This document shows positions 7,927 to 16,506 of a stretch of 64,000 nucleotides of DNA, in pieces. The DNA comes from PALSA-894 sp963734185. GTDB taxonomy: Bacteria > Pseudomonadota > Alphaproteobacteria > Rhizobiales > Xanthobacteraceae. Where the stretch lies: assembly GCA_963734185.1 (NCBI GenBank), contig CAVTGA010000001.1, positions 2,914,001 through 2,978,000 of the forward strand, read 5' to 3'. The first letter of the stretch is position 1. Every line of letters starts with the position of its first letter. The translations under genes were made by a program, and so were the position numbers. A model generated the notes under the pieces. That model searched no databases. It was given only the letters and a program-made list of their open reading frames with translations, and was not told where the DNA came from.

Positions 7927-8913
7927 ATGATCAGGACCGAGCAATTCTCGTTGTCGCGCCGGACGTTGCTGGCGGGCGGCTCAGCGTTGGCCGCAACCGG
8001 CCTCGTAGGCGCGCCGTCGCTGCACGCCAAGGCGCCGATGACCAACACGCAAGCGCCCACCTTCTATCGCTTCAAGCTCGGCAACGCCGAGGCCACGATC
8101 GTGTCCGACGGACCGCTGCCGCTCGGCGACCCGAGCGGAGCGTTCCTCGGCTTGAGCAAGGACGAGATCAAGCGCCAGCTCAACGACAATTTCCTGCCGC
8201 TGGAGAACGCGGTGCTCGAGCAGAACTCGCTCATCGTCAACACCGGCAGCCATCTGGTGCTGTTCGACACCGGGATGGGAACGGCCCGGGACTTCGGGCC
8301 GACCACCGGCAAGCTGCTCAACAGCATGAAGCAGGCCGGCATCGACCCCAAGGACATCGACGCGGTGGTGATGAGCCACGCGCACATCGACCATATCGGG
8401 GCCAACGTCGGCGACGACGGCAAGAGCAATTTCCCCAACGCCCAGTTCTACCTGATGCAGTCGGACTTCGACTTCTGGACCGACGAGAAGCTGGCCGGCG
8501 GACCGCTCAAGGCGTTCCTCGCGCAGGCGAAGAAGAACCTGTTGCCGGTACGCGACCGCATCGTGTTCATCAAGGACGGCCAGGAGATCCTGCCCGGCAT
8601 CACGGCGATCGCGGCGCACGGGCATACCGTCGGCCACACCGTGTACATGATCTCCTCGGGCGGAAAATCCATGTGCTACATCGGCGACCTCACGCACCAC
8701 CCGGTGCTGCTGATGGAGAAGCCGCTGACCGAGTTCGCCTACGACACCGATCCCAAGCAGTCGGCGCAGACGCGGGTGCGGCTGCTCAGCAGGTTCGCGG
8801 CGGACCGCACCCCGATCGTGGCCTATCATTTCGCCTGGCCGGGCTTCGGCCATGTGGCCAAGCAGGGCGACGGCTTCCGCTACTTCCCGGCGCCGATGAA
8901 CATGGTGTTGTAG
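7927..8913 (+). CDS. Tat-exported MBL-fold metallo-hydrolase
   Basis: A 328-residue metallo-beta-lactamase-fold enzyme. The N-terminus carries a twin-arginine signal (LSRRTLLAGGSALAATG, Arg11-Arg12), so it should be folded in the cytoplasm and sent to the periplasm. The dinuclear metal motif HAHIDH is at 151-156; later ligands are likely in HGHTVGHT and DLTHH, and the C-terminal YHFAWPGFGH is typical of this branch. It resembles the quorum-quenching lactonase/hydrolase-like MBL group of Rhizobiales, but the substrate is not known. The start has GGAGG 8 bases upstream. Confidence 0.88.
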   Translation: MIRTEQFSLSRRTLLAGGSALAATGLVGAPSLHAKAPMTNTQAPTFYRFKLGNAEATIVSDGPLPLGDPSGAFLGLSKDEIKRQLNDNFLPLENAVLEQNSLIVNTGSHLVLFDTGMGTARDFGPTTGKLLNSMKQAGIDPKDIDAVVMSHAHIDHIGANVGDDGKSNFPNAQFYLMQSDFDFWTDEKLAGGPLKAFLAQAKKNLLPVRDRIVFIKDGQEILPGITAIAAHGHTVGHTVYMISSGGKSMCYIGDLTHHPVLLMEKPLTEFAYDTDPKQSAQTRVRLLSRFAADRTPIVAYHFAWPGFGHVAKQGDGFRYFPAPMNMVL

Positions 8914-8934
8914 CGGGTACCAACGCGGAGGACC

Positions 8935-9024
8935 GTAGCCCGGATGGAGCGAAAGCGAAATCCGGGAGCGGTCTAACGCGCGGCAAGGTTTGCCCCGCAT
9001 TGCGCTTCGCTCCATGCGGGCTAC
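8935..9024. repeat. Intergenic palindrome, family B, copy 1
   Basis: Arms GTAGCCCGGATGGAGCGAAA and the complementary TCGCTCCATGCGGGCTAC enclose a variable centre. It sits between the convergent 3' ends of the MBL hydrolase and the DUF925 gene. Other copies are at 35295, 36019 and 51094. Confidence 0.8.
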
Positions 9025-9031
9025 GCTGGAA

Positions 9032-9595
9032 CTACGCCGGCACGACCGTGATCTCCGGCCAGCACTGCTTCCAGCGTGCGGCTTTCTCCGCATAGCGGTG
9101 CGCCTGGAAGTTCGCGCTGCGATTCGGCCGCACCACCATGGCCTCGATGTCGTCGAAACCGTGCGGCGCGTATGCACGCAAACCATCCGGCGTGGCGCTC
9201 ACTCCGATTGTGCTGGCGCGGCTGAGGAAGCGGTCGATCGCGTCGCTCGAGCGCGTCACCGGCGGATAGGAAATCCCGAACTTCTCGCGGTACCACAGAT
9301 GAACGCGCGCCTGGTTGCGCACTTCGACCGTGACGCCGAGGTCGGCAAACACATCCGCGCAACGGCGGATCACCGCGTCCTCCGCGTCCCATGATGGATC
9401 GGGATCGAAATAGAAGATGTCGTAGTCCTTGATGCCGTAAGTCGGCGCACGCCGGGTCAGATGGTTCCAGGCCGCCTGGAACAGGCTTCCCGAGACGAGC
9501 CAGGCATCGGGAAGAGCGAGGGATGGCAGGCGTGCGAGGATCGCGCTATTGATCGGATTCGAGAGAGCGAGCGCGATGAATCGCTCTTCGTCCAT
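9032..9595 (-). CDS. DUF925 nucleotidyltransferase-like protein
   Basis: A 187-residue protein of the DUF925 family, annotated elsewhere as a nucleotidyltransferase family. The visible signature is VSGSLFQAAWN near residue 34 and KDYDIFYFD near residue 57, corresponding to the GS and DxD elements of the polymerase-beta-like fold. Substrate and role are not established. The ATG at 9595 has GGAGG 8 bases upstream. It is downstream of the gcv operon but separated from it by a 314-bp repeat region, so it is probably transcribed by itself. Confidence 0.8.
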   Translation of the reverse strand: MDEERFIALALSNPINSAILARLPSLALPDAWLVSGSLFQAAWNHLTRRAPTYGIKDYDIFYFDPDPSWDAEDAVIRRCADVFADLGVTVEVRNQARVHLWYREKFGISYPPVTRSSDAIDRFLSRASTIGVSATPDGLRAYAPHGFDDIEAMVVRPNRSANFQAHRYAEKAARWKQCWPEITVVPA

Positions 9596-9909
9596 GAGTC
9601 TTGCCTCCCTCCCCAATCTTCCCCCGCGGGCGCGGAGTCATCGCATCGTCGTTGTGCTGCACTGAAAGCGCCACAGCCCCCTCCCCCCTTGTGGGGGAGG
9701 TCGACCCGTCGGAGCGTTAGCGAAGGCGGGGCGGGAGGGGGTCTTCCTTTCCTTCTACGACAGTCTCTTCGTGCCTGCGGTCAGTCCCCCTCCGGCTCGC
9801 TTCGCTCGCCACCTCCCCCACAAGGGGGGAGGTGGCTGTGGCGCTTTCAGCGTAAACCGTCCGGGCAAAGGCGTCCGCGTCACCTGGGGATGGCGCTACC
9901 CCTTTCGGG
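9596..9909. repeat. Pair of family C repeats facing each other
   Basis: The stretch has no gene. A copy starting GAAAGCGCCACAGCCCCCTC runs from 9665 to about 9743, and an inverted copy ends at 9852 (the reverse complement of the same start). Each copy contains the short hairpin CCCCTTGTGGGG. The pair lies 3' of gcvPB and 5' of the DUF925 gene, and its stems may end the gcv transcript. Confidence 0.8.
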
Positions 9910-11475
9910 CTACTCCGCCGCCTCGCTTTGCGGCGCCGCGCTCACCCAGCGCAGCACCGGCTGGCGCGCCGCGCGCGTCTCGTCGAGCCGGCGGCGCGGC
10001 GCATAGTAGGGCGCGCCCGAGAAGCGCGCCGTGTCGCCGCGCTTGGCGGCAAGAGCGAGGTCGCGCAGCGCGGCGATGAACAGATCGAGCGAGGCCTTGC
10101 TCTCCGATTCGGTCGGCTCGATCAGCATGGCGCCGTGGACGACGAGCGGAAAATACATCGTCATCGGATGATAGCCCTCGTCGATCATCGCCTTGGCGAA
10201 GTCGAGCGTGGAGACGCCGGTGCCGTCGAGCCAGCGGTCGTCGAACAGCACCTCGTGCATGCACGGGCGGTCGCCGAACGGCAGCGACATCAGGTCCTTG
10301 AGGCCCGCGCGCACATAGTTGGCGTTGAGCACCGCGTCTTCCGACGCCTGGCGCATGCCGTCGGCGCCGTGCGCCAGCATATAGCTCATGGCGCGCACAT
10401 ACATGCCCATCTGGCCGTGGAACGCGCACATGCGCCCGAGCGGCTTCGCGGCGCCGTCGGCAGCGCCGGCGTGCTCGATCAGGCGGAAGCCTTGCGCGTC
10501 GGCGACCAGGTAGGGCACCGGCGCATAGGGCGCGAGCGCGGCCGACAGCACCACGGGACCGGCGCCCGGCCCGCCGCCGCCATGCGGCGTCGAGAACGTC
10601 TTGTGCAGGTTGATATGCATGGCGTCGACGCCGAGATCGCCGGGCCGCGTCTTGCCGACGATGGCGTTGAAGTTGGCGCCGTCGGCGTAGAAGTACGCGC
10701 CGGCCGCGTGCACCGCCGCGGCGATCGCGACCACGTCGCGCTCGAACAGCCCGCAGGTGTTCGGGTTGGTCAGCATGATGGCGGCAACGTCCGACGAGAG
10801 ATGCTTCCTCACCTCGTCCGGATCGACCGTGCCGTCCGCGCGCGCCGGGATCGCCTCGACGCGGTAACCGAGCAGCGCGGCGGTCGCCGGATTGGTGCCG
10901 TGCGCCGACTCCGGCACCAGCACGACCGAACGCGTTTCGCCGCGCGCCGCGAGCGCCGCCTTGATCGCCATCATGCCGCACAGCTCGCCGTGCGCGCCGG
11001 CCTTGGGCGAGAGCGCGACCGCCGGCATGCCGGTCAGCTCGCACAGCCAGCGCGACAGCTCGGCCATCAGCCCGAGCGCGCCGGCGACGGTCGAAACCGG
11101 CTGCAGCGGATGGACGTCGCCGAAGCCGGGCAGGCGCGCCATCTTCTCGTTCAGGCGCGGGTTGTGCTTCATGGTGCAGGAGCCGAGCGGGAACACGCCG
11201 GTGTCGATGCCGTAATTCATGCGCGACAGGCGCACGTAATGGCGCAGGGTCTCGGGTTCGCTCAGGCCGGGCAGTCCGATCGGCTCGGTGCGTTCGAGCC
11301 CGCCGAGGCGCGGCGTGAATTCCTGCGGCTGGTCGAGGTCGACGCCCGTCACCTCGGGGCGGCCGATCTCGAAGATCAGCGCCTCCTCGATGCGCAGCGC
11401 GCGATTGCCGGTGAAGGTCCGCGGTGCCGCGGACACGGCTTCGGCCGGCTCGGTCGGGCGGCCTTGACGATTCAT
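9910..11475 (-). CDS. gcvPB: Glycine dehydrogenase (decarboxylating) subunit 2
   Basis: A 521-residue C-terminal half of a split glycine decarboxylase P protein. It carries the pyridoxal-phosphate site HINLHKTFSTPHGGGGPG, in which the Lys binds the cofactor. With subunit 1 it decarboxylates glycine and transfers the aminomethyl group to lipoyl-GcvH. The ATG at 11475 overlaps the stop of gcvPA by 4 bases, which points to coupled translation of the two halves. The first 30 residues are a non-conserved leader. It is the last gene of the gcv operon. Confidence 0.96.
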   Translation of the reverse strand: MNRQGRPTEPAEAVSAAPRTFTGNRALRIEEALIFEIGRPEVTGVDLDQPQEFTPRLGGLERTEPIGLPGLSEPETLRHYVRLSRMNYGIDTGVFPLGSCTMKHNPRLNEKMARLPGFGDVHPLQPVSTVAGALGLMAELSRWLCELTGMPAVALSPKAGAHGELCGMMAIKAALAARGETRSVVLVPESAHGTNPATAALLGYRVEAIPARADGTVDPDEVRKHLSSDVAAIMLTNPNTCGLFERDVVAIAAAVHAAGAYFYADGANFNAIVGKTRPGDLGVDAMHINLHKTFSTPHGGGGPGAGPVVLSAALAPYAPVPYLVADAQGFRLIEHAGAADGAAKPLGRMCAFHGQMGMYVRAMSYMLAHGADGMRQASEDAVLNANYVRAGLKDLMSLPFGDRPCMHEVLFDDRWLDGTGVSTLDFAKAMIDEGYHPMTMYFPLVVHGAMLIEPTESESKASLDLFIAALRDLALAAKRGDTARFSGAPYYAPRRRLDETRAARQPVLRWVSAAPQSEAAE

Positions 11476-12815
11476 GGCAACGCCTCCGCAAGCGCCTTGA
11501 CGTAGGCGGCGCGATCCTCGTCGGTATTCACCTCCGTGGACGCGACCACGATCAGGTCGCGCAGATCGGGATTGCCCGGCGCCAGGCGCGAGCACGGCAC
11601 GCCGCCGAGAACGCCTTTCCGCGCCAGCCGCTCGATCACGCGCGCCGCATCGCCCGGCACGCGCATGGTGAATTCGTTGAAGAAGGTCTCGTTGAGCACG
11701 CTCACGCCCGGCACCTTGCCGAGCGCATCGGCAAGCGCGACCGCGTTCGCGTGGTTGACGCGCGCAAGTCGGCGCAAGCCGGCCTCGCCGAGTAGCGCGA
11801 GATGAATCGAGAAGGCGAGCGTACACAGGCCGGAATTGGTGCAGATGTTGGAGGTCGCCTTCTCGCGCCGGATGTGCTGCTCGCGCGTGGAAAGCGTGAG
11901 CACGAAGCCGCGCTTGCCCTCGGCGTCGACGGTCTCGCCGACGAGGCGGCCGGGCATCTGCCGCACATACTTCGTGCGGCTCGCGAACAGTCCGACATAG
12001 GGCCCGCCGAAGCTCAACGCATTGCCGATCGACTGGCCCTCGGCTGCCACGATGTCCGCGCCCATCTCGCCCGGCGGCTTGACCAGGCCGAGCGAGACCA
12101 CCTCGGTGACGACCACGATCAGCAGCGCGCCGGCCGCGTGCACTTTGTCGGCAAGCGAGCCGAGATCGCGCACCTGGCCGAACACGTCCGGGTTCTGCAC
12201 CACGACGCACGACACGGTTTGGTCGATCCGGTCGCCCAGGTCCTCGGCCGCGCCGTGCGGCGCGGCCGCCACCACTTCATCGCCGGCGAGCCGTGAAACG
12301 GTCTCGATGGTCGCGACGTAGTGCGGGTGCAGATTGCCGCTCAGCACCGCCTTGTTCCGCTTGGTGACGCGGTGCGCCATCAGCACCGCCTCGGCCGCGG
12401 CGGTCGAGCCATCATACATGGAGGCATTGGCGACCTCCATGCCGGTCAGCATCGCCACCTGGGTCTGGAACTCGAACAGGTATTGCAGCGTGCCTTGGGC
12501 GATCTCGGGCTGGTAGGGCGTGTAGGAGGTGAGGAACTCGGAGCGCTGGATCAGATGATCGACGCTCGCCGGGATATGGTGCTTGTAGGCACCGCAGCCG
12601 ACGAAGAACGGCACCGAGCCCGCGGCGACGTTGCGCCCCGCGAGCGCTGAGAGCGTGCGCTCGACCGCGATCTCGCTCTTGGCGAGCGGCAGGTCGGGCA
12701 ATGCGTCGAGGCGCTTGTCGGCAGGGATGGCGGCGAACAGGTCGTCGATCGTATCGACGCCGATGCGGGCAAGCATCTCGGCGCGGTCCTCAGTGGTGAG
12801 CGGCAGGTAGCGCAT
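11472..12815 (-). CDS. gcvPA: Glycine dehydrogenase (decarboxylating) subunit 1
   Basis: A 447-residue N-terminal half of the split P protein, starting MRYLPLTTEDRAEML, which is the family's usual beginning. Conserved stretches include YTPYQPEIAQGTLQYLFEFQ and NASMYDGSTAAAEA. It forms an alpha2beta2 enzyme with GcvPB. The gene starts 12 bp after the OsmC-like gene and overlaps gcvPB by 4 bp. The split P protein, as opposed to one chain of about 950 residues, occurs in some alphaproteobacteria. Confidence 0.96.
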   Translation of the reverse strand: MRYLPLTTEDRAEMLARIGVDTIDDLFAAIPADKRLDALPDLPLAKSEIAVERTLSALAGRNVAAGSVPFFVGCGAYKHHIPASVDHLIQRSEFLTSYTPYQPEIAQGTLQYLFEFQTQVAMLTGMEVANASMYDGSTAAAEAVLMAHRVTKRNKAVLSGNLHPHYVATIETVSRLAGDEVVAAAPHGAAEDLGDRIDQTVSCVVVQNPDVFGQVRDLGSLADKVHAAGALLIVVVTEVVSLGLVKPPGEMGADIVAAEGQSIGNALSFGGPYVGLFASRTKYVRQMPGRLVGETVDAEGKRGFVLTLSTREQHIRREKATSNICTNSGLCTLAFSIHLALLGEAGLRRLARVNHANAVALADALGKVPGVSVLNETFFNEFTMRVPGDAARVIERLARKGVLGGVPCSRLAPGNPDLRDLIVVASTEVNTDEDRAAYVKALAEALP

Positions 12816-12827
12816 GCGTTTCCCGTG

Positions 12828-13301
12828 TCAGATAACGGTGAAGGTCGACACGACGACGACCTCGGCCTTCACCGAATTGGCGATGTAGCACTCCTCGTGA
12901 GCGTGGTGATGCAGCGCGTCCACGTCCTGTTGCGTCGGCCGTTTGGCGCCGGTGAAGGTCACCGCCGGAGCGAGCGTCACCTTCGAGACGTAGAGCTTGC
13001 CGTTCTCGTTCTTGGTCATGACGCCGTGCGCCGCGTCCTCGTAACGCTCGACCGTGAAGCCTTCCTTGGCCGCGAAGCCGAGGAAAAACAGCATGTGGCA
13101 GCTCGCCACCGCGGCGACCAGCGCCTCCTCGGGATCGACGGCTTCGGCGACCGAATAGGGCAGCCGCACGCTCGAAGGCGCGGAGGAGCCCGGCACTTCC
13201 AGCCCGTCGAACTTCCATACGTGGCCGCGGCTGTAGCGGTTGTCGGTGAACACCGCGCCGTTGCGCGTCCACAGCACCGTTGCGCGGTAGTCATGCGCCA
13301 T
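12828..13301 (-). CDS. OsmC family protein inside the gcv operon
   Basis: A 157-residue OsmC/Ohr-fold protein (MAHDYRATVLWTRNG). The reactive Cys expected in the family is in VAAVASCHMLFFLGFA near residue 69; the second Cys lies in HHHAHEECYIANSVK near the C-terminus. Such proteins reduce organic hydroperoxides or handle acyl persulfides; this branch is less studied. It sits between gcvH and gcvPA with 12-bp gaps on both sides, so it is co-transcribed with the glycine cleavage genes and under the glycine riboswitch. Why is unknown; protecting lipoyl or thiol groups is one inference. Confidence 0.88.
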   Translation of the reverse strand: MAHDYRATVLWTRNGAVFTDNRYSRGHVWKFDGLEVPGSSAPSSVRLPYSVAEAVDPEEALVAAVASCHMLFFLGFAAKEGFTVERYEDAAHGVMTKNENGKLYVSKVTLAPAVTFTGAKRPTQQDVDALHHHAHEECYIANSVKAEVVVVSTFTVI

Positions 13302-13313
13302 GCCGAGCTCCTT

Positions 13314-13685
13314 TCAGGAAAGCGTGGCGAGGAACGCCTTGTAGTCGTCCTCGCGCATCAGGCCGTCGAGCTCCTTCGGATCGCTCACCTTGAGCTTGAG
13401 GAACCAGCCCTTGCCCTCGGCGTCCTCGTTGACGGTCGCCGGTGCCTCTCCGAGCACATCGTTGACGGCGACGACTTCGCCGCCGACGGGCGCGTAGACC
13501 TCGCTCGCTGCCTTGACCAATTCGACCACCGCGGCCTCGGCGCCCTTGGCGACCGTCTTGCCGACCTGTGGGAGCTCGACATAGACGACGTCGCCCAACT
13601 GCTCCTGCGCGTATTGCGAGATGCCGACCGTGCCGACGTCACCCTCGAGGCTGATCCATTCGTGGTCCTTGGTGTAGCGTTTCAT
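13314..13685 (-). CDS. gcvH: Glycine cleavage system H protein
   Basis: A 123-residue H protein, the lipoyl-bearing shuttle of the glycine cleavage system. The lipoylation site is Lys58 in VELVKAASEV, and the sequence begins with the family pattern YTKDHEWISLEGD. It is a normal length. It is located 13 bp after gcvT and 12 bp before the osmC-like gene. Confidence 0.97.
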   Translation of the reverse strand: MKRYTKDHEWISLEGDVGTVGISQYAQEQLGDVVYVELPQVGKTVAKGAEAAVVELVKAASEVYAPVGGEVVAVNDVLGEAPATVNEDAEGKGWFLKLKVSDPKELDGLMREDDYKAFLATLS

Positions 13686-13698
13686 GGCGTTCCCCTGT

Positions 13699-14898
13699 TC
13701 AGCCCCGGACGTAGCGGTGCGGCACGAACGGCAGCGCCGCCACCTTGGCCGGCAATTCCTTCTCGCGCACGACGAGCGTGACCGCGGTGCCGGGTTCGGC
13801 GTAGGCGCGCGCGACGTAGCCCATGGCGATCGGCGCGCCGAGCGTCGGCGCGAAGCCGCCCGAGGTCACTTTGCCGATCGCGACCCCGTCGGCCGATCTG
13901 ATTTCCGCGCCTTCGCGCGCCGGCGCCCGGCCGTCGGGCTTGAGTCCGACGCGGAGCCGCGCCGGGCCATCACTCAGTTCGCTTTGCACCCGCGCGGCGC
14001 CGGGAAAACCGCCTTCCGCGCGCCGCCGTTTCTGGATCGACCAGGCGAGCGCGGCCTCGACCGGCGAGGTCGTGGTGTCGATGTCGTGGCCGTAGAGGCA
14101 CAAGCCCGCTTCGAGGCGCAGCGAATCGCGCGCGCCGAGCCCGATCGGTTTCACCCGCGCATCATCGAGCAGCCGTTCGGCGATCGCGCGCACGCGTGTC
14201 GCCTTCACGGAGATCTCGTAGCCGTCCTCGCCGGTGTAGCCCGAGCGGCTGACGTGGCAGCCGATACCGTCGATCTCGGTGGTCTTCGCGGTCATGAACG
14301 CCATGTCGCGCGTATCGCGCGCGTGGCGCGCGAGCACGTCGGCCGCGTGCGGACCCTGCAGGGCGACGAGCGCACGGTGATCGGCGCGGAGGAACCGTAC
14401 GCCGGCGGGCAGCCGCGCCTCCAGGTGCGCGTAGTCGGCGTGCTTGCACGCGGCATTGACCACCAGCATCAGCACGCCGTCCTCGTGCGCGTCGGCCGAG
14501 CGCGTGACCATCAGGTCGTCGAGGATGCCGCCGGACTCGTCGAGCAATTGGGTGTAGCGCTGCTTGCCCGGCGCGAGGTTGAGGATATCGGCGGGCACGA
14601 GGGTCTCGAGCGCGCGCGCGACGCTCTCGTGGTCGGCGCCGACCAGGAAGGCCTGGCCCATGTGCGAGACGTCGAACAGTCCGGCATGCGCGCGCACGTG
14701 GGCGTGCTCGGCCAGGATCCCGTCGGCGTATTGCACCGGCATGTCGTAGCCGGCGAACGGCACCATGCGTGCCGCCCGCGCGACGTGGAGCGGATGCAAC
14801 GGGGTTTGCTTGAGGGGAGCGGCGGGCGCCGATTCCGGCCGCGGCTCGGGCGCGGGCGCACCGGGCGAAGCTGCGTCGGACGTCTGAGGGTCGGTCAT
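13699..14898 (-). CDS. gcvT: Glycine cleavage system T protein (aminomethyltransferase)
   Basis: A 399-residue T protein that releases ammonia from the aminomethyl group on GcvH and passes the one-carbon unit to tetrahydrofolate. The core begins near residue 30 (TPLHPLHVARAARMVPFAGY); conserved parts include DVSHMGQ and SGYTGEDGYEIS. The first 30 residues form an Ala/Pro-rich leader (ASPGAPAPEPRPESAPAAP) that is not conserved in the family and may mark a later true start, but the ATG at 14898 is the only good upstream start. It is the first gene after the riboswitch. Confidence 0.96.
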   Translation of the reverse strand: MTDPQTSDAASPGAPAPEPRPESAPAAPLKQTPLHPLHVARAARMVPFAGYDMPVQYADGILAEHAHVRAHAGLFDVSHMGQAFLVGADHESVARALETLVPADILNLAPGKQRYTQLLDESGGILDDLMVTRSADAHEDGVLMLVVNAACKHADYAHLEARLPAGVRFLRADHRALVALQGPHAADVLARHARDTRDMAFMTAKTTEIDGIGCHVSRSGYTGEDGYEISVKATRVRAIAERLLDDARVKPIGLGARDSLRLEAGLCLYGHDIDTTTSPVEAALAWSIQKRRRAEGGFPGAARVQSELSDGPARLRVGLKPDGRAPAREGAEIRSADGVAIGKVTSGGFAPTLGAPIAMGYVARAYAEPGTAVTLVVREKELPAKVAALPFVPHRYVRG

Positions 14899-14945
14899 CG
14901 CCGGCTCCGCATGGCAAGCTTGAGCCGGGCACCCTGCCCGGCCAA

Positions 14946-15160
14946 GCCCCCTCTGTCGCGGAACCTGAGAGATTTCGCCACCCCTTTGTTCTTTCCCTCC
15001 CGCTTGCGGGAGGGTCAGGTGGGGCCGGCTTACTCCGTCGGTGAGCCGCTATGCGGCTGCTTTCCAGAGTTTCATCCCCCTGCGGTCCTTTTGCCTGAGC
15101 GTTTCCGGGGCGGTTGCGCCTTCGGCGCCGGCTTCCACGAGCCGGTCTCTCCCGCAGGGT
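14946..15160 (-). ncRNA. Glycine riboswitch, tandem aptamers
   Basis: On the minus strand the leader of gcvT has two glycine aptamers. The first, at about 15160-15065, shows GGGAGAGACCGGC, then GCCGAAGGCGCAACCGCC, AACGCTCAGGCAAAAGGACC and the linker GATGAAACTCTGGAAAGC. The second, at about 15050-14946, shows CACCGACGGAGTAAGCC and AATCTCTCAGGTTCC with ACAGAGGGGG. These match the known glycine aptamer core, and the tandem layout is the one known for gcv operons. It ends 47 bases before the gcvT start, so control is probably at termination or translation; in known gcv cases glycine turns the genes on. Confidence 0.92.
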
Positions 15161-15211
15161 TCGTCTGAAGCTATTGATCGCGGCCGCGAACCGCGCGGCT
15201 GCGATCGATGG

Positions 15212-15239
15212 ATCGTAAGAGGCGGCAGGGGGAAGTCAA
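15212..15239 (-). promoter_or_regulatory. Candidate promoter of the gcv operon
   Basis: On the minus strand TTGACT (15239-15234) is followed after 16 bp by TACGAT (15217-15212). Transcription would start about 45 bases before the first aptamer. Confidence 0.45.
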
Positions 15240-15240
15240 T

Positions 15241-15425
15241 GGCGCGCGGCGCTCACTCGGCCCTCATCCTGAGGTGCTCGGCCGCAGGCCGAGCCTCGAA
15301 GGATGGCGGCAGGCGCCGACGCCTGTGGCCATGGTTCGAGACGCCATGCTTTGCATGGCTCCTCACCATGAGGGTTCGAGACGCCATGCTTTGCATGGCT
15401 CCTCACCATGAGGGTTCGAGACGCG
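15241..15425. repeat. Family D palindrome and 40-bp direct repeat
   Basis: At 15261-15310 is a palindromic element (CTCATCCTGAGGTGCTCGGC to GCCGAGCCTCGAAGGATG). It is followed by a 40-bp unit starting GTTCGAGACGCCATGCTTTG repeated twice in tandem at 15334 and 15374, with the start of a third at 15414. The units each contain the hairpin CCATGCTTTGCATGG. The block runs up to the stop of the TctC-type gene. Confidence 0.8.
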
Positions 15426-16385
15426 TCACTCTGCCCGGAGGCCGGCGGCGCGGATGATCGGCCACCACTTGTCGATCTCGGCCTTGAGGAACGCCGCAAG
15501 CCCTTCGGGCGTCTGCTGCTCGCGCGAGGCGATATCGAGCCCGAGCTCGCTATAGCGCTTGCGCACGGCCGGGTCGGCCAGCGCCTCGACCATCGCGGCA
15601 TTGAGCTTGGCGACGACGTCCTTCGGCATGCCCTTCGGCCCGAAGAAGCCGAACCATCCCGACATGTAGAGTCCCGGCACGCCGCCTTCGTCCGAGGTCG
15701 GAATGTTGGGCAAGGCCGGGGAGCGCTGCGGCGACAGGTTGGCGATCGCCTTGATGGTGCCGGCCTGGATCTGCGGCAGCGAGACCGCGGCCTGGACCAC
15801 CAGGAGGTCGACCTGGCCGGAGATCAGGTCGGTCATGGCCGGGCCGGCGCCGCGATAGGGGATGAAGTTGACCTTCTCCTTGGTCGCCTGCTCGAACAGG
15901 ATGCCGGTCACCTGCGCGGCCGCGTTCTGGTTGACGAACGTGATCCTGCCGGGGTTCGCCTTCATCCAGGCGATGAGTCCCTTGAGGTCGTCGGCCGGCA
16001 GCGCCTTCTTGGCGACCATCAGCTGCGGATTGATCGACATCAGGCCGATCGGCTCGAAATCGGTCTGCAGGTCGTAGTTCAGCTTGTAGATGATGCTGCC
16101 GACATGGGTGTCCCACTGCCCGATGTCGATGGTGTAGCCATCGGGCGCGGCACGGGCGACGCGCCCGACCGCGATGCTGCCGCCGGCGCCGCCGACGTTC
16201 TCGATGATGACCGGCTGGCCGAGCGAGGCGCGCATGCGTTCCGCCATGATGCGCGCGATCGTGTCGGTCGATCCGCCGGGCGGGAACGGCACGACGAGCG
16301 TGATCGGGCGCGACGGATAGGTCTGCGCCTGCGCGGACGCGATGGCACATAGCGTCAGCGCGATCGCAACGATAAGCCTTGTCAT
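15426..16385 (-). CDS. Tripartite tricarboxylate transporter substrate-binding protein (TctC/Bug family)
   Basis: A 319-residue periplasmic binding protein. The signal peptide is MTRLIVAIALTLCAIASAQA, and the mature part begins YPSRPITLVVPFPPGGSTD, the typical Bug-family N-terminus that forms the ligand carboxylate-binding loops. The whole length is covered. These proteins deliver carboxylates or similar small organic acids to TctAB permeases, but no tctAB genes are near, which is common for the large Bug families in Rhizobiales and Burkholderiales. The ligand is unknown. Confidence 0.92.
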   Translation of the reverse strand: MTRLIVAIALTLCAIASAQAQTYPSRPITLVVPFPPGGSTDTIARIMAERMRASLGQPVIIENVGGAGGSIAVGRVARAAPDGYTIDIGQWDTHVGSIIYKLNYDLQTDFEPIGLMSINPQLMVAKKALPADDLKGLIAWMKANPGRITFVNQNAAAQVTGILFEQATKEKVNFIPYRGAGPAMTDLISGQVDLLVVQAAVSLPQIQAGTIKAIANLSPQRSPALPNIPTSDEGGVPGLYMSGWFGFFGPKGMPKDVVAKLNAAMVEALADPAVRKRYSELGLDIASREQQTPEGLAAFLKAEIDKWWPIIRAAGLRAE

Positions 16386-16506
16386 GCTTCATTCCTTATG
16401 GTGGGCGTTCATCCCGCGCGGATGATAGTCCACCGCGTCGCGGCGCGTGAAGCCGGCGCGCTGTGGACGCGTCATAGCGCCGCAAGACCCGCCGCGCGGA
16501 CGGCCG

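Noticed and set aside
14165..14230. Thought of a tRNA-like hairpin in gcvT
   Set aside because: No cloverleaf or T-loop could be made; it is inside coding sequence.
15334..15425. Possible CRISPR array
   Set aside because: Units are directly adjacent with no variable spacers, and there are no cas genes.
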